Below are positions 55,795-64,000 of a DNA stretch of 64,000 bases, piece by piece; within the stretch, counting starts at the first letter, position 1; every line of letters begins with the position of its first letter. The translations under genes were made by a program, and so were the position numbers. The notes under the pieces are model-generated. The model was not told where the DNA came from. It did no database searches and saw only the letters and a program-made list of their open reading frames with translations. The DNA is from Ischnura elegans (lineage: Eukaryota; Arthropoda; Insecta; Odonata; Coenagrionidae): NCBI RefSeq assembly GCF_921293095.1, contig NC_060259.1:5270001-5334000 (forward strand). The letters run 5' to 3'.

Positions 55795-55992
55795 TTACGA
55801 TGAGGTTTCCCGTCCATTTCCCTTTATTATGAATGAGACAAGACAACAAAAAAGCTCCAGTTCAACATTAAAACTTCGTGCCGAGGCATGTAGGTATAGT
55901 CCAACATAATCAGCACGGTCAATCATTGAAGCATCCACCTTCGGGATGTTATTTGAAGAAACCCTCACGAAACCTGATTCCATGATAAGCAC
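55795..55992 (-). pseudogene. conserved N-terminal exon at right end of copy B
   Basis: The frame opens MLIMESGFVRVSSNNIPKVD and continues DASMIDRADYVGLYLHASAR to a stop at 55,795. MESGFV-xxSNN-xxVD matches MEPGFVKACSNN at 21,638 in copy A. I take the second methionine (55,983) as the likelier start because it aligns with copy A. It lies 124 bp from the CRE. Similarity to copy A ends after about 25 residues, which could mark the true end of an exon or decay. Product unknown. Confidence 0.5.
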
Positions 55993-56106
55993 TTAAACGT
56001 ATTTCCCTTTACACAGATCAGATCCACCAACTTTTTCCAATGCACACGTAGTTTATTGAATCATAAACACGATAAACACCTTGCACGCTGATGAGATAGA
56101 CCAGAA

Positions 56107-56131
56107 TGACGTCACATACCGAGGAGCCAAT
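56107..56131 (-). promoter_or_regulatory. CCAAT-12-CRE module, copy B right end
   Basis: On the minus strand ATTGGCT (56,127-56,131 for the core) is followed after 12 bp by GTGACGTCAT (56,107-56,114). Upstream GACGAAAACGCTCATCT aligns with GCGAAAACGCCCGATG in copy C. Confidence 0.65.
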
Positions 56132-56306
56132 AGATGAGCGTTTTCGTCTGCCTATTATCGTTGCGAAAACAATGCATATTAAATAGTAATTATTAAACAA
56201 ACTAAGCAACAATTAATGCTGTTAATCGAAAGTAATGATATTTACGATACACTTTATCGAATAAACTACATTTCAGTCGTATTCCTCCCGAGTGCGCATA
56301 CTCTAT

Positions 56307-56458
56307 TGGCTTCGTGGACAGTAGAAGGATAAAGAAGCCGTGGATAACGGAGGCAATGGTAAAAGAAATGGAGGAGAGAAGGAGGTGGAAGAACGTGGAC
56401 ACAGAACAGGGCAAAAGAATGTATAGGGAATTGAATAATCGATTACGACGTGAAACTA
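56307..56458 (+). pseudogene. RTE-like LINE, linker between endonuclease and RT
   Basis: In frame with 53,870-54,244 after removal of copy B: IGFVDSRRIKKPWITEAMVK, then KEMEERRRWKNVD and YRELNNRLRRET. The pattern KPWIT-EM---- R-W is typical of the region between endonuclease and reverse transcriptase in these LINEs. Cut at 56,458 by the CCCAGT-ended element. Confidence 0.75.
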
Positions 56459-58440
56459 CCCAGTAAACACGTATGACTCATGCATGAGGTCATAAAGAAG
56501 TCTGATGAATTTGTAGGACTCCTACAAAAGAGTCCCAAATGGCCTCATAATGATGTCTCCGTGAGGTCATATGCACTCGTATAGGAATTCTTTTCGCGGT
56601 CTCACACGACTCTGAAGGAGCTCATACAAGAGGTCTTATAGGACTCCTACAACAGTTCCAATATGATATAGGCGCAAATGTGGCGCCTCCACGTGTGTGA
56701 TAATGGAACTACCTGGAGAACCAGAAAAATTACCCACTTCGTAATAATTCCGATAGATGGCTTTGAAATAGCCTACAAAAACGCCGGGGATCCTACCAGC
56801 CCATTAATTAAGATCTCAAAATACTTTACGCACCTTTATTTAAGAAAACTCTCCGATGACATAAGTACCCGACGTATCCAATTAAAATAAAGCAAAATAA
56901 TACATCTAATGAGAACCATAGGTGGAAATAAGGCAGAAAAACAAAATGGAATAGACAACTTCATGATATTTATAAATTTATTCTTCATAATATTAAGTCA
57001 ATAAACAAACATAACGAGTTTTTGAATTCTTCCTCTCTGCATACTTTACGCGGTCTCCGCTTGATACAGCCACTGCCTCTCCACTCTCTCCAAGGCGACA
57101 CTACTTGCTAATGTCGGGTTCCATTTCATAACAGAGGCTGAAAAAAAACATTGAACTTAAGTTTGTTGAGAGTTATAATTGATAACATGATGGCATCAAA
57201 TAAACCAGATAAAGACTATTTATCTCATTAGCAGTCCCTAAATACTCCCAGGGCCGGTTTTACCACCGAAGATGACCGTTTTAACTTGGTTAATTTTAGG
57301 AGTAACCGAATTAGTGAACTACTTTTGATTAATTCTCTTACACTTAATTACATTCCTATTGCATTAGAATGCACTTAGAAGTTAACTTAAATACATGGTG
57401 AACGTTATTTCCATGCTTTATCGTTCCATAAGCTACATTACGAAGTGAAATCAAGCAAATTATAAATCGGTTAGCACTTTTGTTTGTTTACGTCATGATT
57501 TTGAGAACTGAGAAGTTTATAAACTTCAATGATCTTAGGGAAAACTGTTTTGTGAACCCGAGATAATAAAAACACTGCTTGAACACGTACTGGATATGAT
57601 CGAGATAGTGTATATTAGCGGAGATAATTTAAAATGCGATAACAGCAAATTTATAAGGATACGATGAATGGATGAAATGAAACATGAACAACAACAAAGG
57701 CACGTTACAAAACGTGTTCCATCTAAAAATTTTACATGAATATTTACCGATACTCAATGATAAGCATGAACTTAACCAGCTTGGAAAATAGTATAATTAA
57801 TGGATTTTCTCATTAACAAGTGGATAAAGAATCGTACACATAAAATCATTGAAACTTACCTTCCAAGTCTCCGTGCACGTAACACATCATGATGACCACA
57901 AGGTTCGTGCCGATCTCAGATCCGATGGAATCCTGATTCACGTTCGTAGACACAAGGAAAAACACGAGCAAGAACTAGACCATGGAGTACACACGATATT
58001 AATCATAAACTAGACGTCTGAGCTCAAGGCAGTAGAATAACACGACAAGACAATGGCGGACGTAGCGGAAAGTGGAAGTGTCAGCTTATTTAATTGAATC
58101 GGAGGGAGAAGTTTACGAACCCATCTCTTAATATAAAGAGTTAATTGAAGGAAGAAAAAATATTATACACGCAGAAATATATAATTACGATTGAAATTAT
58201 AATTCATTAACATATACATGACTTGATTTTTCAGGCCTCATGTGTGTGAGATCTTGAAGACCCCATGAAGTGTGAGGTCTTCAAGACTTCATGAAGTATG
58301 TGGTCTTTAAGACATCATTCATGTGACCTCATGAAGTGTGAGGTCTTAAAGGCCCTTTCATGTCTCTTACTGTGGAATCTTAAAGGAGTCCAACGTATGA
58401 GTTCATATAAGACCTCATTACGAATACTGTGTTGACTGGG
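56459..58440. mobile_element. non-autonomous DNA element with CCCAGT ends
   Basis: The ends are CCCAGTAAACACGTATGA at the left and, read inward from the right, CCCAGTCAACACAGTATT. TA lies on both sides (56,457-56,458 and 58,441-58,442), and keeping one TA restores the LINE frame (RRETK-RAREAWW). Both subterminal regions are full of TGAGGTC and its variants, more than ten in total. It is 1,982 bp. A TA duplication suggests a Tc1/mariner-like superfamily, but the ends are not ones I can assign. No transposase was found. Confidence 0.78.
57860..58060 (-). other. exon-like segment with splice donor inside the CCCAGT element
   Basis: On the minus strand a GC-richer stretch runs from the antisense of AATGGCGGACG (58,053) to GACTTGGAAG followed by a strong splice donor GTAAGT (intron starts at 57,859). 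The last 30 bases before the donor read MMCYVHGDLE from two adjacent ATGs. This looks like a first exon driven from near the right end of the element; I do not recognise the peptide. Confidence 0.4.
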
Positions 58441-58442
58441 TA

Positions 58443-59662
58443 AGAGGGCAAGGGAGGCTTGGTGGAAAACACAATGTGAGGAAATGGAAAAGTTCCAGAA
58501 CGATGGAGAACTAGGCGCGTTGTACGCCAAAGTTAAGTCGCTATCGGGCGGCAAAAGAGAACAAGCCATGTCTAAAATTAAGGCTAATGATGGGAGGATG
58601 CTAACCGAGCGAGCAGAGGTACAGGGTAGGTGGAAGGAATACGTGGAGGACCTGTATGACGGAACAAACAGACCAGAGAGATTGACTCTAGAGGAGGAAA
58701 GTGCAGTGGAGGAGGATAATCTTGGACCGGAGATATTAGATTCGGAAATAGAGAGAGCACTTCGTGATATGAATGCTAGGAAAGCAGTAGGCGTGGACAA
58801 TATCCCGTGTGAGCTTCTGAAGAATCTAGGGAAGGAAGGTAGGAAAAGGTTTTTCGAACTAGTGCGCAGGATCTACGACGAGGGATGTTGGCGGGAAGAT
58901 TTCGTGAAGACGGTTTTAATTCTGCTTCCGAAAAAGAAGAAAGCTGTGGAATGCGGAGATTATAGGACTATCAGCCTAATATCGTATGCGGCGAAAGTGA
59001 TACTGAGGATATTGAACAGACGAATGGAGGCGAGGGCAAACGAATATTTGGGCGAAGATCAGTTTGGTTTCAGAAAAGGGAAGTCAACTCGTGATGCAAT
59101 AGCAATAATGAGGTCCCTCGTGGAGAGGAGGCTAGAATATGACCAGGACGTATATGCGTGTTTCGTGGATTTTGAAAAAGCGTTTGATAGGGTGAACTGG
59201 GTGAAGTTAACGGGTATACTCAAGAGAATGGGTGTAGATTGGAGGGATAGACGACTGATTCGTAATCTGTATATGGCCCAGACTGCGCAAGTGAGGATAG
59301 CGGACGGAGAATCTGGGTGGGCAAGCATTGGCCGAGGTGTGAGGCAAGGCTGTCCTCTATCGCCGCTGCTCTTTAACGTGTACGCTGAAGAGATGGTAAG
59401 GGAAGCGTGGGATGAGTTAGAAGCTGGGATAAAAGTGGGAGGAATGATGTTCAAATCAGTGAGATTCGCGGATGACCAGGCGTTGATCAGCCAGTCAGCG
59501 AGGGGGCTTCAGGCTCTAGTGGATGCGTTATACGAACGTTACGAGGAGTATGGGATGAGGATTAATCACAAGAAAACTAAGGTTATGCGGTTTTGTAAAG
59601 CATCACGAGCGAGGAATGTGAGACTCAAGATAAAGGTGGGTGGTGAAAAACTTGAGCAGGAG
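58443..59662 (+). pseudogene. RTE-like LINE reverse transcriptase, 3'-truncated
   Basis: The open frame runs over 400 codons from 58,443. Motifs in order, numbered from the ATG at 58,484, are: ALRDMNARKAVGVDNIPCEL, DYRTISLISYAAKVILRILN, FGFRKGKSTRDAI, FVDFEKAFDRV with catalytic D229, GVRQGCPLSPLLFNVYAEEM, and SVRFADDQAL with D330-D331. It would copy LINE RNA at a nicked target site. The palm is intact and carries no stops, so this copy is young or was recently active. It breaks off near 59,662 after KVGGEKLEQE, where the GC-rich repeat array begins, so the thumb and C-terminus are missing. The clade is likely RTE or a neighbour; I cannot separate these by eye. Confidence 0.85.
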
Positions 59663-62600
59663 TTCCTCGCCTGTGGGCGGCTTCGCCGCCCAGGGGTTAT
59701 CGTCGCTCTTTCCCCTCGTAAGACACCCGTTCGGCTGCTCCACGTGTTGGGGCGGATTCGCCGCCCGATGGTTCTTGGAGTTTTCCGCGCCTCTGACTCC
59801 TCGGAGTGCGTTCGTCGTTCCTGGAGCGGGGGGAGCTTCGCCGCCAGGGTTTTCACTCCTCACAGAGCAATGCGTACTACCGGCTACCCCCTTTCGTTTA
59901 CAAAGGCTGCCGGGGGATAATGTTGCAGAATGTAGACGAATGATAGCCGTCATTGTGGCATTTTAGCTTATGACGATGTTTTTAAGGCGGTCCTGGGGGT
60001 TTCCAGGGGTTTATGTGTGTGTACTGACTACGGTCACAATCATCCTAAGAAATTCCTTAGCGATGAGTCATCGGAGAACGGAATTACTGCTAAAATACGC
60101 GAAAACAACAAAGAAACATGATATTTACGGAGAAAATTTTTTTTCGCTGGTTTTCTAGGAAGCCACGTGAAATTTCGAGAGGTTTTCCTGCATAACATTT
60201 GTTTGACTACCTACAATAAAAATTCCAGCGCTCTATCTTTAGGGGAACAATGAATTTAGCCCTTTTACTCACATATAGATTACAAATTCTGTGTTCTCCA
60301 CATAAAAACGATAAAATTACTCAATTACGTGACTATATTCATCAGCTTTCAAAAGGTGCATTAATCACGCAGGTAGCACGTACGGTTCACGCGCAGTAAA
60401 ATAAAAACCGAAAGACCACCCCCGGAAAAAGGGCGATTTCGGCCATTTTGTCGACCTAGGGACAACACGTGGCGGAATAATCCGGTTTTTGGATTTTTCC
60501 TCCGGATCATTTCGGGTTCCCCTCCCGTGTGCCAAATTTCAGCTCTCCAGCACGTCTAGGAGTGGTCGGGAATTTGTATCCATGAGTCCATCTGTCACCA
60601 CAAGGGCTGTATATGGACTGTATATGTATAGGGACGCGCTGCGTGCGCTCGGTAGGGGGCTATGCCCCCTAAAACCCCCCCGCATCCGGCTTCGCCCGAG
60701 GGTTCTCGGAGTTTTTCCGCGCCTCTCACTCCTCGGAGTGCGTCCGTCGTTCCTGGAGCGGGGGGAGCTTCGCCGCCAGGGTTTTCACTCCTCACCAAGC
60801 AATGCGTCCTACCAGCTATCCCCTATCGTTTACAAAGGCTGCTGGGGCATAATGTTGCAGAATGTAGACGCATGCTAGCCGTGATTGTGGCATTTTAGCT
60901 TATGACGATGTTTTTAAGGCGGTCCGGGGGGTTTCCAAGGGTTTTTATGAGTGTACTGACTACGGTCACAATCATGCTAAGGAATTCCTTAGCGATGAGT
61001 CATAGTAGAACGGAGTTACTGCTAAAATATGTAAAAACAACAAAAAAACATGCTATTTACAGAGAAAAATAATTTTTTCGCTGGTCTTCTAGGGAGCCAC
61101 GTGAAATTTGGAGTGGTATTCCTGCATAACATTTATTTGCTTACCTACAATAAAACTTCCAGCAGTCTAGCTTTAGGGGAACAATGAATTTTGCCTTATT
61201 ACTCACATGTAGATTACAAATTCTGTGTTCTCCACATAGAGGTGCATAGGCGCTGTGATAAGGCATTACTCACGCGATTTACGTGGCCGTAACTTATGGG
61301 GAAGTGGTTTTAAAAAATCGCGTTTAGGTGTCCATCCACCAGGACTATCATTTCTACTCTACTATTTTTTTAAGAAATGTACATTGAAAATTTTGAAGTT
61401 TTATTGCGGGTTTTTAAATGGGCATGCATAATTGAGCATAACGGGTAAATATAGCCGACACAATTCCCATTCCGAATAAATAAAAACTATACAACTGGGA
61501 TGAATGGTACACGAAATATACGACTTCTTAGGTAATTTTTATTTTTTTGGGGGGGTCCCAGGAGGTTTTCGGGGGACTTAAAGTGCTTTTCCCCTGTAAC
61601 GCGGCATCGTTTACCTTCGATAAAAATTTCGCCTCTATAGCTGTAGTGCAAGCATGGGTTTTCGACGGTGTCACCCGTTCAATTAAATATTCTGCGTTCA
61701 TCGGGAGCGGCCCGTAGGAGCACGAGATAGACGTCACTCACGTTAATTTGGTGGCCGTACGTCGTCGGGAAGTGGAAAAAAATCCGAAAAATTTAAAATC
61801 GTGTGTTGAGGGAATGCAAACTTCACGGCGGATGTGTTGTAAGTTACCAAACGTTGTAGGAGTCGCAATTTCAATGGAAATACATAATCGTTAATTAATC
61901 GAAATTCGTTCGTCTTATGGATACATGAAGATAGCCAAAAAATTTAATAAAAAATCTAGTATCTTGCATTTAAAGGAATTTGTCCAATGATTATTGCAAA
62001 TTGGTGAAAAAAATTCCGAAATTCGGCCCATTAGAAAGGCATTGGAAATTTTAAAAAATAAAAAAATACTCTAAATCAAAATATATGAAAAACAACCACA
62101 CCAAAAAGTCAATCAAAAATTCTAGTATCCTTTTTTTTAGATTTTCCTGCATAAAATTTGTTTGCCTACCTACAATTAAAATTCCAGTTCTCTAGCTTAA
62201 TGGGAACAATGAATTTTCCCCTATTACTCACGTATAGATTACAAATTCTGAGTTCTCCACACACGGGTGCATAGGCGCTGTAATAAGGCATTACTCACGC
62301 GAATTTCGTGGCCGTACCTAATGGGGAAGTGGTTTTAAATAATCGCGTTTAGGTGTGCATGGGGTAGAAGTACCATTTCTACTCTACTATTTTGTTAAGA
62401 AATCTACATTTAAAAATTTGAAGTTTTATTGCGGGTGTATCAGTGGGCCTGGATAATTGAACATGACGGGTAAAAAAAGCCAACACAATTCCCAGTACGA
62501 ATAAATGAAAACAATACAACTCGGATGAATGGTACACGAAATATACCACTTATTAGGTAATTTTTATTTTTTTGGAGGGATCACTGGGGGTTATCGGGGG

Positions 62601-63611
62601 ATTTTAATTGCTTGTCCCGTATAACGGGGCATCGTTTACCTTCGATAAAAATTTCGGCTCTTAAGCTGTAGTGAAAGCATGGCTTTTCGACGTTGTCACT
62701 CGTTAAAATTAAATATTCCTCGTTCTCCGAGTAGCGGCACGTAGGGGCACAAAAAGACGTCACTCACGTTAATTTGGTGTCCGTACGTCGTCGGGAAGTG
62801 GCAAAAATAATTCCGAAAAATTTAAAATTGTGGGTTGAGGGAATGCAAACTTCACGGCGGATGTGTTGTAAGTTACCAAACGTTGTAGGAGTCGAGATTT
62901 CAATGGAAAATCGATTAGATTTAATTACTCGTAATTCGTTCGACTTATGGATAATTAAACATAGCCAAAAAATTAAGTAAAAAATATAGTATCTTACATT
63001 TAAAGGAATTTGTCCTACGATTATTGCAAATAGGTGAAAAAAATTTCGAAGTTCGGCCCATAAGAAGCATTGGAAATTTTAAAAAGTTAAAAAAACTACT
63101 TAAAATCAAAACACTTCAAAGACGATCACACCAAAAAATCAACCAAAAAATCTAGTATCTCATACGTTAAGGACTTCTTCCTACAACTACTTAAAGTTGG
63201 TTTTAAAAAAATCCAAAGATAGGCCCATAAGAAAAGCATTGGAAATTTTCAAAAAATATAAAAAATACTTATAATCAAAATATGGCAAAATGTTTCACAT
63301 TAAAAATTCGGCCAAAAAATCTAGTTTCCGCCAGTGAAATTGCATGTTCCCGTGACATTTGCAAGTAGGCAATGAATGGAAAAAAATTAGTCCCATAAGG
63401 CTCCAATGTTATTTCGGATCGATATATCTCGAAAACCGTTTGACTTTTTCGAGTTTTCGGACTTTTCCCCCCGATCAATATTTTTTCTCCACCCACGGTG
63501 AAAATTTCGTCTTCCCAGCACGTCCGGAAGTTGTCGGGAATTTGTATACGTGAATGAGTGAGTGAGTGAGTGGGGTATCTGTCATACATCGGGTTGTATA
63601 TATTATAGAAT
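59663..63611 (+). repeat. head-to-tail repeat pair with hairpin-rich starts and internal duplication
   Basis: Two copies of one element lie head to tail. Each starts with GC-rich hairpins: GGGCGGCTTCGCCGCCC at 59,675 and GGGCGGATTCGCCGCCC at 59,750 in the first, and AGGGGGCTATGCCCCCT near 60,654 in the second. Each ends with CAGCACGTC-(N)-GTCGGGAATTTGTAT (60,548 and 63,517). The first ~500 bp of each align at a 931-bp offset (59,788 with 60,719). The second copy is longer because of an internal ~1,025-bp tandem duplication (GGTGCATAGGCGCTG at 61,241 and 62,266). A (GAGT)n run near 63,555 follows the final end. I see no protein; the family is not one I can name. Confidence 0.65.
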
Positions 63612-63787
63612 AGGGAACTTGCATATATTTCAGATATAATCAATAGCCCCAAAATTATATAAAAATATATGTTTGCATACCTCGATGAAAGTTTTTTTTT
63701 ATTATTTTATGACGTGGTTTGCGATATTTAATGCATCAAAGTTCACGAGAATTTTCAAATGCAAGTGAGAAGCGAAAACGCCCGATG

Positions 63788-63812
63788 ATTGGCTGGTAGA
63801 AAAGTGACGTCA
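63788..63812 (+). promoter_or_regulatory. CCAAT-12-CRE module, copy C
   Basis: ATTGGCT (core 63,788-63,792), 12 bp, then GTGACGTCAT (CRE 63,805-63,812). The gap and the bordering bases are identical in layout to the modules at 21,743 and 56,107. Confidence 0.6.
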
Positions 63813-63985
63813 TAGTTCAGTACGGGGAGAGACGGCGGCACGGCCATAGTACTTGAATTGAATATACATGCGACGGCGTGGTGATGATTCATTTATTGAA
63901 GTGCAGTATCGGAGTTGTTCATTGTGACTTCAGGGCTATTATTTGATCTATTTCTCCTCCATTGAAAGCGATAGATTGCGTAAAG

Positions 63986-64000
63986 ATGAAGGAATATGGT
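63986..64000 (+). CDS. possible start of the copy C gene, truncated by window end
   Basis: An ATG at 63,986 opens MKEYG and runs off the end. It lies 174 bp after the CRE, against 105 and 124 bp in copies A and B. The five visible residues do not resemble MExGFV, so either this is a different start or the gene begins beyond the window. A C/G-rich patch GACGGCGGCACGGCCAT at 63,832 looks like 5' untranslated sequence. Confidence 0.25.

Larger units (their letters stand above)
54245..56304. mobile_element. two-ended AT-duplicating DNA element, copy B
   Basis: The ends AGAGTATGTGCACATTTTTG (left) and, read inward from the right, AGAGTATGCGCACTCGGGAG are inverted repeats. AT flanks both sides (54,243-54,244 and 56,305-56,306). 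With one AT kept, the LINE frame reads straight through from AVKS to IGFVDS, so the limits are exact. It is 2,060 bp. The left end carries a CRE at 170 bp; the right end carries the CCAAT-12-CRE module and an exon starting MESGFVRVSSNN. The THAP gene seen in copy A is not recognisable here. It inserted in the LINE after the LINE was in place. Confidence 0.8.
63612..64000 (+). mobile_element. two-ended AT-duplicating DNA element, copy C (runs off the window)
   Basis: AGGGAACTTGCA at 63,612, preceded by AT, matches the tip of copies A and B (AGAGTATTTGCA) at 9 of 12 positions. The CCAAT box lies 176 bp inward (177 in A and B), followed by the same 12-bp gap and CRE. Upstream GCGAAAACGCCCGATGATTGGC aligns with copy B. 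This copy is in the opposite orientation, so its right-type gene would read rightward and out of the window. Confidence 0.55.

Noticed and set aside
58315..58800. 161-codon minus-strand frame opposite the LINE
   Set aside because: Shadow of the reverse transcriptase on the plus strand; spans the boundary of the CCCAGT element, so it cannot be an ancestral gene.

Overview
This is a eukaryotic window, almost certainly from an arthropod nuclear genome and most likely an insect, though I cannot name the species. It is AT-rich, has no operons or ribosome binding sites, and is dominated by transposable elements at every stage of decay. The superfamilies present (piggyBac, Tigger/pogo, PIF/Harbinger, hAT, a CACTA-like element, Ty3/gypsy, CR1/L2-like and RTE-like LINEs, a Penelope-like element and a tRNA-derived SINE) are a typical arthropod mixture. 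I find one plausible host exon (34,037-34,756) and no rRNA gene, functional tRNA gene or CRISPR array. Many elements are nested, so insertion order and target-site duplications (TSDs) can be read directly.

Layout. 0.3-5.2 kb: a piggyBac remnant, hAT-type fragments and a decayed Tigger. 6.3-9.4 kb: a foldback-like element with 0.85-kb inverted arms and an 8-bp TSD. 9.5-11.9 kb: a Harbinger-type element (TTA TSD) carrying a Myb/SANT-like exon. 12.8-22.8 kb: a nest of at least four levels. A piggyBac transposase remnant is split by a two-ended element (copy A), copy A is split by a 6.8-kb foldback-like element with 565-bp arms, and that element carries two generations of a CR1/L2-like LINE. 23.5-26.7 kb: an element with CACTGG termini and a decayed transposase, inserted in a ~185-bp tandem repeat. 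27-33.3 kb: HARBI1-type transposase pieces, a Tigger with both ends, a SINE and a Penelope-like fragment. 34-34.8 kb: the candidate host exon. 35.1-43.2 kb: a hAT-type element split by a young gypsy element, itself split by a Harbinger-type element. 44.5-47.9 kb: two related hAT-type elements in opposite orientation. 49-53.6 kb: a THAP remnant, a GGGTGCGG-ended element between 67-bp direct repeats, and a third Tigger. 53.9-59.7 kb: an RTE-like LINE broken by copy B of the two-ended element and by a CCCAGT-ended element. 59.7-63.6 kb: a tandem repeat pair with GC-rich hairpins. 63.6-64 kb: the start of copy C.

The most interesting feature is the family represented by copies A, B and C. It has AGAGTATG-like ends and 2-bp AT duplications. 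Both ends carry a conserved inward-facing promoter module. One end has a CRE (TGACGTCA) about 160-170 bp from the tip, followed in copy A by a THAP gene. The other has a CCAAT box exactly 12 bp from a CRE, followed by a short exon for a conserved N-terminus. In copies A and B, removing the element restores the reading frame of the interrupted transposon gene, which confirms the boundaries. I infer an ISL2EU-like two-gene DNA transposon family. No gene set here is intact enough to act as a complete system.
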